This document shows positions 46,322-55,639 of a DNA stretch of 64,000 nucleotides, piece after piece. Every line of letters begins with the position of its first letter. The first letter of the stretch is position 1. The stretch is from Nocardia fluminea. Lineage in GTDB: Bacteria; Actinomycetota; Actinomycetes; Mycobacteriales; Mycobacteriaceae. The DNA lies in contig NZ_PJMW01000002.1 of assembly GCF_002846365.1 (NCBI RefSeq), positions 62,001 to 126,000 of the forward strand, in the 5' to 3' direction. The position numbers and the translations under genes are program-made. The notes beneath the pieces are model-generated. The model ran no database searches. It saw only the letters and a list, made by a program, of their open reading frames with translations, and was not told the DNA's origin.

Positions 46322-48589
46322 TCAGCGGCGTGAGCCGCCACCCCCACCCCCGCCACCGCCACCGCCACCGCCACCGCCAGTGGAGCCGCCTGACGATGCG
46401 CCGCCTTTGGAGCCTCCCGAGGACGCGCCGCTGGAGGATGCTCCACCGGAGGACGCACCGCTGGAGGATGCTCCACCGGAGGACGCACCGCTGTTGGATC
46501 CGCCGCTGGCGGATACACCACCACCCGACGCGCCACCACCCGACGCGCCGCCGCTTGACGCGCCGCCACCGGACGTAACACCACCACCAGACGCACCGCT
46601 GTCAGATCCACCGCCAGACGCACCACCCGATGCACCACCACCGGCTGCAGCACCACCGGAAGCACCGCCACCCGATGCAGCACCACCAGAAGCACCGCCA
46701 CCAGAAGCACCGCCGCCGGCAGCGCCATCACCGGAAGCACCACCGGCCGATCCACCGCCAGATGCACCACCGCCGGCGCTGCCACCGCTCGATGCACCGC
46801 CGTCGGATGCGCCGCCACCCGTCGCGCCGCCGGAAGAGTCTGTGCCGCTGGAAGTTCCACCATCGGTGGCGCCCCCTGTGGCACTTCCGTCAGTCGTTCC
46901 GCCGGTCGGCGTGCCGCCCGAGGTGACACCACCGGACCCGTCGGTCGAGGTGCCGGTGTCGGAAGGAGTTGTGCCGGTATGGGTTCCACCTGTCGGTGCG
47001 GATCCGCCGGCTTCGGTGGAGGCACCGCCGGTGCTCGGCGTGGATGTGCCACCGGTCGATGTGGTTGTGCCGTCCGTCGGTGCCGTGCCCGGCGACGGCG
47101 CGGTATCCACCGCGGGGAGGGTGCCGGGCGAGGTCGGCGTGCCCGGCGCTTCTGGAGTGCCGGGGGTCGAGATCGGGCCGCCGGGGGGAAGTTCGGGGGT
47201 GCCGGGGGTGGTCGGCGTGTTCTTGGGTTGGGTTGCCTGTTGGCCGAAAGGCAAGGGGTTGATGAAGCGGGCCGGGTCGCCGTAGGTGGTGCGGGCGAGG
47301 ACGGGCGACTTGCAGTCGTCGCGGACGTCCAGGTGGCCGGGTCCGCCCCGGTCGGCGCCTCCGCCGGGGCGTGATTTTGCGCCGGGTGCGGTGGCGGGGG
47401 CGATGAAGTTCTCGTAGGCGCTGCGGGCCGCGGCCACGCCCGCCACCCGGATGCGGCCGGTCAGCGGGTCGACTTCGCTGATCAGACCGGCGGTTCGGGC
47501 CGCGAGGAGGTCGGCACTCATGTCGTAGAGCAACGCGTCGGCGGGGGCGCCCATGACCGGGAACCGCTCGAGGACCGGCATCAGGCCGGGATCGAAGGGG
47601 CTGCCGAACACGGTCATCGCCGACATGGCGAGCGCGGAAACGACTGCGGCGCTGGAGAACACCGCGACGTGGGGCACGGGGCCACCGGTCTGCTGCTCCG
47701 GCGCGAAGGTGCGCGCTGCCAAACCCGCCGCGCCAGAGGCGATCACCTGGCCGGGGTCGGCGACGGTGACGAGCGGAACGCCGAGTTCGGCGAGGGTGCG
47801 GGCGACCTCGGGTGGGCGTGACGCGCCGCCGACCACGAGGATGCGCGACAGGTCCGCGAGTCGCAGCCCCGCCGCGGAGACGCTCTTGCTGACCAGGGGG
47901 AAGGTGTCACGGATGTGCTCGGCGCGCAGCGCGTCGATGTTCACCATGGAGGTGAGCGTCTGGGTCGCGCGGCCAGGACCCGGGTTCCCCGCGTAGCGCG
48001 CGACCATCTCGCCGAGCGGCTTGCCGCCGAAATCGGCGGACCGCGTGGGGGTTCCGATCATCGGGTGGTGCGGCCAGTCGGGTCCGACGCGCAGCACGGT
48101 CAGGTCGAGACTGGTGGCACCCAGGTCGTAGACGAGCACGAAACCCGGTTCCAGCGGGCCGCGCTCGATCTCCAGCCATTCCGCGGCGGCGACCGGTTCC
48201 GGCACCAGCAGGACCTCACCGGCGCCCGCGAGATGCAGCGCCTGGCCGAGTAACGAGACCTGTTTGTCGGTATAGACCGCGGGATAGGTCAAGACGATCC
48301 CGGCCGGTGGTTCGGCCAGCTCGATCAGACCGGTGACCACCGCGGCGATCAGGTTGGTCGCCGAGTAGAACCGACCACCCATCACCATCGGCTCCGGCTC
48401 GCGGGTGAGATCCGCGAAATCCGTGATCGCCGAGGCGAATTCGTTGATCGCGCCGATGCGGGGCCTGCCCGCCTCGTCGAATGTCAGCGCGGTGCGTCGT
48501 GTGCGCACCGCCGGTTTGGCCGGATCGTCGGCGACTACCGCCGAAATCGCATTGACCGCACCGATACTCAAGCCCAGACCTCTGGTCAT
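46322..48589 (-). CDS. Hsp70/actin-fold protein with membrane segment and long Gly/Ser tail
   Basis: In this 755-residue protein, residues 1-300 match the Hsp70 nucleotide-binding domain. The phosphate loop DLGATS is at 155-160 and the adenosine motif VVGGASRPPEVARTLAELG at about 252-270, although phosphate loop 1 (GLSIGAVNA) is weak. No DnaK substrate domain follows. A hydrophobic stretch (VAVFSSAAVVSALAMSAMTVF) lies at about 308-328. Residues of about 430-755 are low-complexity, first Pro/Thr and then Gly/Ser/Ala, ending in some 15 Gly and SRR. The layout suggests a membrane-anchored Hsp70-like protein with an external tail. The ATG at 48589 has no good ribosome site. Confidence 0.8.
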   Translation of the reverse strand: MTRGLGLSIGAVNAISAVVADDPAKPAVRTRRTALTFDEAGRPRIGAINEFASAITDFADLTREPEPMVMGGRFYSATNLIAAVVTGLIELAEPPAGIVLTYPAVYTDKQVSLLGQALHLAGAGEVLLVPEPVAAAEWLEIERGPLEPGFVLVYDLGATSLDLTVLRVGPDWPHHPMIGTPTRSADFGGKPLGEMVARYAGNPGPGRATQTLTSMVNIDALRAEHIRDTFPLVSKSVSAAGLRLADLSRILVVGGASRPPEVARTLAELGVPLVTVADPGQVIASGAAGLAARTFAPEQQTGGPVPHVAVFSSAAVVSALAMSAMTVFGSPFDPGLMPVLERFPVMGAPADALLYDMSADLLAARTAGLISEVDPLTGRIRVAGVAAARSAYENFIAPATAPGAKSRPGGGADRGGPGHLDVRDDCKSPVLARTTYGDPARFINPLPFGQQATQPKNTPTTPGTPELPPGGPISTPGTPEAPGTPTSPGTLPAVDTAPSPGTAPTDGTTTSTGGTSTPSTGGASTEAGGSAPTGGTHTGTTPSDTGTSTDGSGGVTSGGTPTGGTTDGSATGGATDGGTSSGTDSSGGATGGGASDGGASSGGSAGGGASGGGSAGGASGDGAAGGGASGGGASGGAASGGGASGGAAAGGGASGGASGGGSDSGASGGGVTSGGGASSGGASGGGASGGGVSASGGSNSGASSGGASSSGASSGGASSSGASSGGSKGGASSGGSTGGGGGGGGGGGGGGGSRR
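46431..46490 (-). repeat. 30-bp tandem repeat in the Hsp70 tail
   Basis: The unit beginning ctggaggatgctccaccgga is present twice without change (46431-46460, 46461-46490). It codes for a Ser/Gly/Ala decapeptide in the tail. Confidence 0.9.
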
Positions 48590-49112
48590 GTTTTGCTATC
48601 CCGTCAACGCACCGTGACCACGTCCAGCACGCGAGCGCACCATGTGGCCGCGGTCGTCTTCCAAACAGCTCGCCTAGATTAACTGGCACGTCCGCGAATT
48701 GCTGCCAGATTGATACGTAATCCGCAACCATGCGTCACCACAAGACTATTCACGCAGGTGAGATGGTTGAAGGTTGAATATCCAGCCCCCTGAACATCGT
48801 TCCGATGATTCGCAGACTCCGAGAAGCAGCTACCTGCGAGTAATCGGACATAGGGCCCTATCAATACATTCTTCAGGTTTGTTATCCCCGGTATTCGGCA
48901 CACTTACCGACCGGTAACCAATTCATTTACTGCCCGGCCGATTTCACTGACACCGAATTACATTCCCCCATTTCGCAGTCGACCCGCTTTCCCTGACGCG
49001 TCAACGCGGCGGCCGAATCCCGCCAGCACGGCACCGGTCCCACCGCTTGACTGAAAGGGCGGAAAGACACCGTACGGATGTTCGAAATCAGCAGGGAAAG
49101 AAGGCACTACGC
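48590..49112. other. AT-rich intergenic region
   Basis: This 523-bp stretch lies between the divergent Hsp70-like and SDR genes. From about 48660 to 48970 its composition is clearly more AT-rich than the rest. A TAATCT -10-like box near 48675 on the minus strand may serve the Hsp70-like gene. A palindrome TTACCG-AC-CGGTAA lies at 48904-48917. No coding sequence can be supported. Confidence 0.55.
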
Positions 49113-49874
49113 ATGTCCACTCGATTCGCCGACCAGGTCGTACTCATCACCGGCGCCGGCTCCGGCATCGGCAAGGCGGTCGCGCTGCGGGTCGCGTCAG
49201 AAGGAGCGGCCGTGGTTCTCGGCTCCCGCGGTAAGGATCAGGGCGAACAGGTCGCCGCGCAGATCAGGGCGGCAGGGGGACGCGCGCTGTTCGTCGCGAC
49301 CGATGTCACCGTCGACGCCGATGTCGAACGACTCACCCAGGCCGCGCTCACCGAATACGGCCGCCTCGACGCGGCGTTCAACAACGCGGGCGCGGTGCAC
49401 GCCTTCGGGCCGATCGCCGAGATCGACACCGCCGCCTGGCGCGCCGATCTGGATCTGAACCTCGACGGCGTCTTCTACGGTCTGCGCCACCAGGTTCCGG
49501 CCATCACGGCCTCGGGCGGCGGCGCGATCCTGAACAACGCCTCCAACCTCGGGGTGGTCGGCATGGCACAGGTGGCGCCGTATGTGGCGGCCAAGCACGC
49601 TGTGGTCGGGCTGACCCGCTCGGTCGCGCTCGAGACGGCGGCGGCCGGCGTGCGGGTCAACGCACTGGTCTCCGGCGCGGTCGACACACCGGCGTTCCGT
49701 GCCTCGATGGGCGCGACCGCCGAGGGAGAGGCGGCCATCGCGGCGCTGCACCCGATGGGCCGGATCTCCCAGCCCGACGAGGTCGCCGCCGTGTGCGCCT
49801 TCCTGCTCAGCAGCGAAGCGTCGTTCGTCACCGGCGCGGCCATCGCCGCGGACGGCGGCTTCACCGCCCAGTAA
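49113..49874 (+). CDS. Short-chain dehydrogenase/reductase
   Basis: This 253-residue classical SDR has the cofactor motif TGAGSGIG (about 14-21), NNAG at about 90, catalytic Ser in NNASN, and the Y-x3-K in YVAAKHAV. The ATG at 49113 was chosen over the longer frame for homology. The C-terminus, FVTGAAIAADGGFTAQ, is typical. The substrate is unknown; Arg in GSRGKD suggests NADP. Confidence 0.93.
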   Translation: MSTRFADQVVLITGAGSGIGKAVALRVASEGAAVVLGSRGKDQGEQVAAQIRAAGGRALFVATDVTVDADVERLTQAALTEYGRLDAAFNNAGAVHAFGPIAEIDTAAWRADLDLNLDGVFYGLRHQVPAITASGGGAILNNASNLGVVGMAQVAPYVAAKHAVVGLTRSVALETAAAGVRVNALVSGAVDTPAFRASMGATAEGEAAIAALHPMGRISQPDEVAAVCAFLLSSEASFVTGAAIAADGGFTAQ

Positions 49875-49883
49875 GGACGAACA

Positions 49884-49920
49884 AAGGCCCGCAACGTCTC
49901 CCAGTGACGTTGCGGGCCTT
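49884..49920. terminator. Bidirectional terminator
   Basis: A perfect 15-bp stem (aaggcccgcaacgtc) with a 7-nt loop lies between convergent SDR and fprB genes. Confidence 0.88.
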
Positions 49921-49929
49921 CGCTGTCGA

Positions 49930-51516
49930 TCAGCCGCGGGCGAACAGACGCTTCACCGAGCGTTCCCTCGGCAGGGCGGCGCCGCCGGCGACCGCCTGCG
50001 GGCGCCGGGCACGGACGAGACGCTCGAACTCCGACGCGTCACGCGTGGGTTCCCGCAGCTTGCCGCCGTTGAAATCATCGGCCAGCTGCTGCACGGTCTC
50101 CTGGGCACACGACTTGTTGGTGCCGATGAAACCGGTCGGGCCGCGCTTGATCCAGCCGGTCACATACGTGCCGGGAAAGACCTCGCCACCGGGCGCGGTG
50201 AGCACGCGGCCCGCGTCGTTCGGGATCACCGCGCGAACGTCGTCGAACGGCAGATCCACGGTCGGCACCCCTCGGTAGCCGACCGAGGTGAGCACGACAC
50301 CGGCTTCGAGCAGGGTCGTATCACCGGTCGGCGTGGCGGCCACGCGACCTTCGGCGTCGGCGACGAGCTCGTTGCGCTCCACCCGCACCCCGGTCACCGT
50401 GTCGGTGCCGACGATCTCCACCGGCGAGGACAGGTAGCGGAACACGATGCGCCTGCGCTCGCCGAAGGGGCGATTCGCGACGCTGTGCAGCAGGCGCAGC
50501 TTCTGTTCGACCTTGTAGGGCAGATCCGGCGTGACCGCGGGCAGTTCGCCCTCGATCGCGATGTCGATGTCGGCGGCCAGCAGCCCGACGAACTCGGGCA
50601 CCGTGAACGCCGACTCGGCCGGACCACGACGGCCGAGGATCACGACCTCTTCGATCTTGCTCTCGCGCAATGCCTTCAGCGCGTACGGCGCGATATCGGT
50701 GTCGGCGAGCAGCGCCGGGTCCACGGTCAGGATGCGGGCGACGTCGAGAGCGACGTTGCCGTTACCGACGATGACGACCCGCTTCTGGTTCAGATCGAAA
50801 CGGTCCTCGGCGTGGTCGGGATGACCGTTGTACCAGGCGACGAAGTCGGTGGCCGACACATTGCCCGCCAGACCTTCGCCGGGAATGCCCAGCTTGCGAT
50901 CCGAGGACGCCCCCACGGCGTAGATCACGCCGTGGAAGTGCTCGAGCAGCTCGGCATGGCTGATGTGCTTGCCGATCTCGACATCGAGGTAGGTGCCGAA
51001 GTCGTCCTGCTTCGACATGATGTCGAACAGATCCGCGACCTTGCGCGTGTGCTTGTGATCGGGCGCGACGCCGAGGCGGGCCAGACCGTAGGCCTGCGGC
51101 AGGCGGTCGAACATCGTGACCGCCACGCCCGGCTGGGTGAGCAGCTCGTCGGCGGCGTACATCGCCGACGGTCCCGATCCCACGATGGCGACCCGCAGCG
51201 GGGAACGCCGCGTGTCGATCGCGGGCGGCATCACCGGTGCGGCCAGCGTCGGCCGGTCCCGCTGCACGCGGTAGAAGTCGGCGTTGATCTCGATGAACGG
51301 CTTCTGCTCGTCGGTCAGCTTCTTCGACGAGGTGATGGCATCGACGGGGCATGCGGTAGCACAGGCACCACAGTCCACGCAGGCCGCCGGATCGACGTAG
51401 AGCATCTCGGCCGTACGGAAATCCGGCTCATCCGGGGTGGGATGAATACAGTTGACCGGGCATGCGTAGACGCAGGAAGCGTCACTACAGCATGACTGGG
51501 TAACGACATATGGCAT
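49930..51516 (-). CDS. fprB: Ferredoxin/ferredoxin-NADP reductase fusion (FprB-like)
   Basis: In this 528-residue protein, residues 1-75 form a 7Fe/8Fe ferredoxin domain (Cys9/10, 15, 19, 23 and CVDCGACATACP). Residues from about 105 form an adrenodoxin-reductase-like FAD/NADP part (VAIVGSGPSAMYAADELL, NADP motif GNGNVALDVARIL, terminal GWIKRGPTGFIGTNK). This matches the mycobacterial FprB fusion. It starts 12 bp after the diiron oxygenase gene on the same strand. It would supply electrons to that oxygenase. Confidence 0.93.
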   Translation of the reverse strand: MPYVVTQSCCSDASCVYACPVNCIHPTPDEPDFRTAEMLYVDPAACVDCGACATACPVDAITSSKKLTDEQKPFIEINADFYRVQRDRPTLAAPVMPPAIDTRRSPLRVAIVGSGPSAMYAADELLTQPGVAVTMFDRLPQAYGLARLGVAPDHKHTRKVADLFDIMSKQDDFGTYLDVEIGKHISHAELLEHFHGVIYAVGASSDRKLGIPGEGLAGNVSATDFVAWYNGHPDHAEDRFDLNQKRVVIVGNGNVALDVARILTVDPALLADTDIAPYALKALRESKIEEVVILGRRGPAESAFTVPEFVGLLAADIDIAIEGELPAVTPDLPYKVEQKLRLLHSVANRPFGERRRIVFRYLSSPVEIVGTDTVTGVRVERNELVADAEGRVAATPTGDTTLLEAGVVLTSVGYRGVPTVDLPFDDVRAVIPNDAGRVLTAPGGEVFPGTYVTGWIKRGPTGFIGTNKSCAQETVQQLADDFNGGKLREPTRDASEFERLVRARRPQAVAGGAALPRERSVKRLFARG

Positions 51517-51528
51517 ATTGCTATCGTC

Positions 51529-52542
51529 TCAGGCGGCGTGCTTCGCGGAGCGCTTGGGCTCGGAACGGTACCGGCTGGAGGGGCCGTCGATACCGAGCAG
51601 CTTCCACACCCTGCGCGCGACCGGGTTCATCAGACCGATCTCCTCGGCCAGCGCGCGCACGTCGACGTAATAGTCGGCGAAGGTCCGCTTCGATTCCTTG
51701 GAACCGTAGAACAGGTCCTTGCGAACCTCGGCGGGCATGTCGAACTGCTTGAAGAAGGTCTTGGGCGGGGTCGCGATCGCGCGGCCGAGCACGAACATCA
51801 CGATCGGCATCGCGATCGAGAGCACGGCCTTGTTCAGCGCGGGCTGAGCGGGGACGTTCTTCTTCAAAAACTCGTGAGCGAACGAGATGTGGCGAGCTTC
51901 CTCGGCCACATGGATCGCCATCACCCCGCGCATGATCGGATGGATGTCATCACCCGAGCGCAGAATGTCCTTCTGGATGTGGTCGATCGGCTCTTCGCCG
52001 GCGAGCACGGCCATGAAGAAGAAGTTCGGCAGGAAGGCGCCGGCGGGGGCGGCCAGGTGGCGCAGCGAGCGCACGAGCGGGTTCATGCCCGGCACGTCGG
52101 CGACGCGGTTGACCATCTCCTGGAACATCAGAGTGTGGTTGTGCTCTTCGATCATCTCGTGCGAGCAGTACCGGAACTCCGGGTCGTTGTTCTTCAGGTT
52201 GAAGATGTGCTGCATCATGCCGATGATCAGGATGGCCTCGAACTGCAGGCCGACCTTGGCGACGTTGGCCTGACGGACCTTGCCGATCTCGATCTTCTTG
52301 TCCAGCGGCAGCGCCTGGTACCAGGGGTGGCGACCGATCGGGTCGGCCGAAGTCACCAGGACCCAGCGCTCGGGCTTGCAGTTCGGGTCGAAGTCGGGGG
52401 CGTCCCAGTCGATGTCCTCGAACGGGTCGAAGTGGCGATCGACCGATGCCTCGGACAGCATCAGCAACTTCTCGGCGTACGCCTGAGCCTCCGCGACTAC
52501 AGGATCGACGTCAGGGGTGGTGGGCGCAGACATCGTCGTCAC
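51529..52542 (-). CDS. Ferritin-like diiron oxygenase (AurF-type)
   Basis: This 337-residue helical protein has carboxylate/His pairs for a diiron centre (FEAILIIGMMQH, MIEEHNHTLMF, HVAEEARHISFAHEF), fitting the AurF/p-aminobenzoate N-oxygenase-like family of Mycobacteriales. GTG 52542 has GGAGAGG 5 nt upstream; ATG 52533 is an alternative. The downstream gene encodes an FprB-like reductase, a logical electron donor. The natural substrate is unknown. Confidence 0.85.
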   Translation of the reverse strand: MTTMSAPTTPDVDPVVAEAQAYAEKLLMLSEASVDRHFDPFEDIDWDAPDFDPNCKPERWVLVTSADPIGRHPWYQALPLDKKIEIGKVRQANVAKVGLQFEAILIIGMMQHIFNLKNNDPEFRYCSHEMIEEHNHTLMFQEMVNRVADVPGMNPLVRSLRHLAAPAGAFLPNFFFMAVLAGEEPIDHIQKDILRSGDDIHPIMRGVMAIHVAEEARHISFAHEFLKKNVPAQPALNKAVLSIAMPIVMFVLGRAIATPPKTFFKQFDMPAEVRKDLFYGSKESKRTFADYYVDVRALAEEIGLMNPVARRVWKLLGIDGPSSRYRSEPKRSAKHAA

Positions 52543-52852
52543 TGCCTCTCCTCTAGGGACGTTTACTGTTTCCAATGGTTACACCTACACCGGGTCACGT
52601 CAACTCCATCCCGCGCCGAATTTCGCGTGTTCGGCGCGGCGAAAGCCCTGCTGGCGAAGCTACTCGCCAGTAAAAATGCTTCTACCTGTGACACTGCGTC
52701 ATGCACAGTCTTCGAGGCTCCGCGGTGAGACACGAAAAATAGTTGTCCGGCGCGCGGGTCGATCGAGGCTGTGGACCGCCGGTACCGGTTAACCTGCGCC
52801 GATTCGCCGCCACCGGATCACTCGCGTGCCCGGCGAACACCTCGGCAACGCA
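52543..52852. other. Intergenic region upstream of the diiron gene
   Basis: About 310 bp contains the diiron-gene promoter on the minus strand. No clear consensus boxes and no ORF that I can support are present. Confidence 0.5.
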
Positions 52853-52884
52853 CGGGGCCCCGCGACAAGCGTCGCGGGGCCCCG
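52853..52884 (-). terminator. Intrinsic terminator after cysA
   Basis: A perfect 14-bp stem (cggggccccgcgac) with a 4-nt loop lies 16 bp past the cysA stop. Confidence 0.85.
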
Positions 52885-52900
52885 GTCGTCACTGGGTGGA

Positions 52901-53896
52901 TCAGGCCAGCGGAAGGTCCGGGATCCGGGTGGCACGGGCATACACCGTCTCGCCCTCGGACAGGTGCAGCGCCGCGGCATCACCGCGGGTGACCTGGGCG
53001 GCGAACTGGTCACCGGTCGCGGCATTACGCAGTTCCAGGCGCACCTCGAAACCGAGGCGAACGATCCGCTCGACCGTGGCCCTGGTGACGCCCGCCGATT
53101 CGGCGGTGCCCTCGTGTTCGGCCATGGCCATGCTCGGATCGCGCCCCACGCGGATGTCGTGCGGGCGGACCAGATGGCCGTTGAGCCGGGCGACCGCGCC
53201 GAGGAACGACATCACGAACTCGTTGGCCGGCCGGTCGTAGACCTCCTCGGGCGAACCGACCTGCTCGATGCGGCCCTTGTTCATCACCGCGATCCGGTCG
53301 GCCACATCCAAGGCTTCCTCCTGGTCGTGGGTGACCAGGACGGTGGTCACGTGGACCTCGTCGTGCAACCTGCGCAGCCACTTCCGCAGATCCGTGCGCA
53401 CCTTCGCGTCGAGCGCGCCGAACGGCTCGTCCAGCAGCAGCACCTGCGGGTCGACGGCCAGCGCGCGGGCCAGTGCCATGCGCTGACGCTGACCACCGGA
53501 GAGCTGCGCCGGATAGCGGTGCTGGAAACCGTCGAGACCGACGATGCCGAGCAGCTCGTCGACGCGCTTGTCGATCTCCTTCTTCGGCCGTTTGCGGATG
53601 GTCAGGCCGAAGGCGACGTTGTCGCGCACGGTCATGTGCTTGAACGCGGCGTAGTGCTGGAACACGAAGCCGATATCGCGCTTCTGCGGCGCCACGTGGG
53701 TGACGTCGTTGCCCGCGATCACCACCACGCCCGAGTCGAGCGACTCGAGACCGGCGATCGAGCGCAGCAGCGTCGACTTGCCCGAGCCCGAGGGGCCGAG
53801 CAGGGCGGTGAGCTGGCCGGCCGGGATATCGATGGTGACATCGTCGAGGGCGGCGAAGGAACCGTAGTTCTTGCGCGCGTTGGTCACGGTGATCAT
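52901..53896 (-). CDS. cysA: Sulfate ABC transporter ATPase
   Basis: This 331-residue ATPase has Walker [10 protein letters not shown], the ABC signature [15 protein letters not shown], Walker [16 protein letters not shown] and the switch His in VTHDQEEA. The C-terminal 90 residues form the TOBE-like regulatory part. It energises sulfate/thiosulfate import with CysT and CysW. The ATG overlaps the cysW stop by 4 bp. It is the last gene of subI-cysT-cysW-cysA. Confidence 0.96.
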   Translation of the reverse strand: MITVTNARKNYGSFAALDDVTIDIPAGQLTALLGPSGSGKSTLLRSIAGLESLDSGVVVIAGNDVTHVAPQKRDIGFVFQHYAAFKHMTVRDNVAFGLTIRKRPKKEIDKRVDELLGIVGLDGFQHRYPAQLSGGQRQRMALARALAVDPQVLLLDEPFGALDAKVRTDLRKWLRRLHDEVHVTTVLVTHDQEEALDVADRIAVMNKGRIEQVGSPEEVYDRPANEFVMSFLGAVARLNGHLVRPHDIRVGRDPSMAMAEHEGTAESAGVTRATVERIVRLGFEVRLELRNAATGDQFAAQVTRGDAAALHLSEGETVYARATRIPDLPLA

Positions 53897-54699
53897 TCGG
53901 TGCCCCGCTTGCGTTCGAGGAGAGTCATCAGGAGAAGGACGATCAGCGCCATACCCATCAGCAGGGTGGCCGCGCTGTAGGCGCCGAAGGTGTTGTGGTC
54001 GTTGATATAGCGGCCGTGCACCAGCAGGGTGAGCGTCTGGGATTTTCCGGGCAGCGCGGTGGAGACCATGATCACCGCGCCGAATTCGCCCAGCGCGCGA
54101 GCCACGGTGAGCACGACGCCGTAGGTGAGGCCCCAGCGGATGGCCGGCAGGGTGATCCGCCAGAAGGTCTGCCAGCGCGAGGCGCCGAGGGTCGCCGCGG
54201 CCTGCTCTTGATCGTCACCGATCTCGTGCAGCACCGGCTCCACCTCGCGCACCACGAACGGCAGCGTGACGAAGATGGTCGCGATCACCATGCCGGGCAG
54301 GCTGAAGATCACCTTGAATCCGAGTGATTCCAGCCCGCCGAACCAGCCGCCCGCGCCCCACAGCAGGATCAGCGACACACCGACGACCACCGGCGACACC
54401 GCGAACGGCAGGTCGACGATGCCCTGCATGAGGCTGCGGCCGGGGAACTTGCTCCGGACCAGCGCCAATGCGGTGACCACACCGAAGACCACGTTCAGCG
54501 GCACCACGATGAGCACGATGAGCATCGACAGCTGGAACGCCGAGATGGCCGCGGGCGTGGTGATCGAGTCGATGAACGCGCCGATCCCCCGCTCGAATGT
54601 GCGCAGCAGGATGATCACCAACGGCAGCACCAGCAGGATCAGCAGATAGGCGAGCGCGACCGTGCGCAGCGAGATCCTGGTGAACGCGGACAGTTTCAT
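53893..54699 (-). CDS. cysW: Sulfate ABC transporter permease CysW
   Basis: This 268-residue permease has six predicted helices and the coupling EAA loop with [23 protein letters not shown]. It pairs with CysT to form the channel. The ATG overlaps the cysT stop by 4 bp. Confidence 0.95.
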   Translation of the reverse strand: MKLSAFTRISLRTVALAYLLILLVLPLVIILLRTFERGIGAFIDSITTPAAISAFQLSMLIVLIVVPLNVVFGVVTALALVRSKFPGRSLMQGIVDLPFAVSPVVVGVSLILLWGAGGWFGGLESLGFKVIFSLPGMVIATIFVTLPFVVREVEPVLHEIGDDQEQAAATLGASRWQTFWRITLPAIRWGLTYGVVLTVARALGEFGAVIMVSTALPGKSQTLTLLVHGRYINDHNTFGAYSAATLLMGMALIVLLLMTLLERKRGTE

Positions 54700-55604
54700 C
54701 GGGCCGCCTCTTCTTTGCGCGAGGTGCGTTCGGCGAGGATCCGCAGCACGAGCAGGCTGACGAACGAGATCACCAGCAACGCCACCGACACCGCGGCCGC
54801 GTTGACGGGCCGGTCGACTTCGATCTGCTGCTGGATGTACTGCGAGGTCATCTGCGTCTCGCGCGGGATGTTGCCGCCGATCAGCACCACCGAGCCGTAC
54901 TCACCGATCGCCCTGGCGAAGGCGAGGCCGCCGCCGGAGATGATCGCCGGAGCCAGGGTGGGCAGCACGATGCGGCGAAAGGTGATCCAGTTGCTCGCGC
55001 CCAGCGACAGCGAAGCCTGCTCGACCTCCTTGTCGACCTCGATCAGCACCGGCTGCACCGACCGCACCACGAACGGCAGCGTGACGAAGGCCAGCGCCAC
55101 CACCAGCCCGGGCTGGGTCGCGTTGAGGTGGATGTCGACCGGGCTGTTCGGGCCGTAGAGCGAGAGCAGCACGATCGAGGCGACGATCGTGGGCAGCGCG
55201 AACGGCAGGTCGATCAGCGCGTTGACGATGCCCTTGCCCGGGAACTCGTCCCGCACCAGCACCCAGGCGATCAGGGTGCCCATCACGACGTTGATCACGG
55301 CGACGATCACCGAGACGCCGATCGTCACCTTCAGCGAATCGAGCGCCGAGGGCGCGGTGACCGCGTCCCAGAAGCCGGACCAGCCGTCTTCGAAGGAGCT
55401 GACGGTGAGCGCCGCCAGCGGCAGCAACACGATGACGCTGAGCCACAGCACGGCGACGCCGATGCCGAACGGCCCCACCGACCCGGTGACGCGCAGCCAG
55501 GCCCAGCGAGATCCGCGCGAGGTCGGCGGCTTTTTGTCCAGTTTCACGGCGCCGCCGGGATCGGAGGCATCTCCGGTCCCGGCGGGCCCACTGCTGTCAG
55601 TCAC
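54696..55604 (-). CDS. cysT: Sulfate ABC transporter permease CysT
   Basis: This 302-residue permease has a 35-residue hydrophilic N-terminal extension (Gly/Ser/Lys) before the first helix and six helices. The EAA loop VEQASLSLGASNWITFRRIVLPTLAPAI is present. It starts at GTG 36 bp downstream of subI. Confidence 0.95.
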   Translation of the reverse strand: MTDSSGPAGTGDASDPGGAVKLDKKPPTSRGSRWAWLRVTGSVGPFGIGVAVLWLSVIVLLPLAALTVSSFEDGWSGFWDAVTAPSALDSLKVTIGVSVIVAVINVVMGTLIAWVLVRDEFPGKGIVNALIDLPFALPTIVASIVLLSLYGPNSPVDIHLNATQPGLVVALAFVTLPFVVRSVQPVLIEVDKEVEQASLSLGASNWITFRRIVLPTLAPAIISGGGLAFARAIGEYGSVVLIGGNIPRETQMTSQYIQQQIEVDRPVNAAAVSVALLVISFVSLLVLRILAERTSRKEEAAR

Positions 55605-55639
55605 AGTTGTCCAGTATCGCGTGTGAGCCGGGTCACGGC

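Noticed and set aside
46340..46490. Possible CRISPR-like array from repeated units
   Set aside because: The repeats are contiguous, in frame and have no spacers; they encode the Gly/Ser tail.
46209..47285. 358-codon Pro-rich plus-strand frame
   Set aside because: It mirrors the Gly/Ser tail of the Hsp70-like gene; poly-Gly read in reverse gives poly-Pro.
48679..48903. 74-codon minus-strand frame in the AT-rich intergenic region
   Set aside because: Codon use is unlike neighbours and there is no ribosome site; it is more likely a promoter region.
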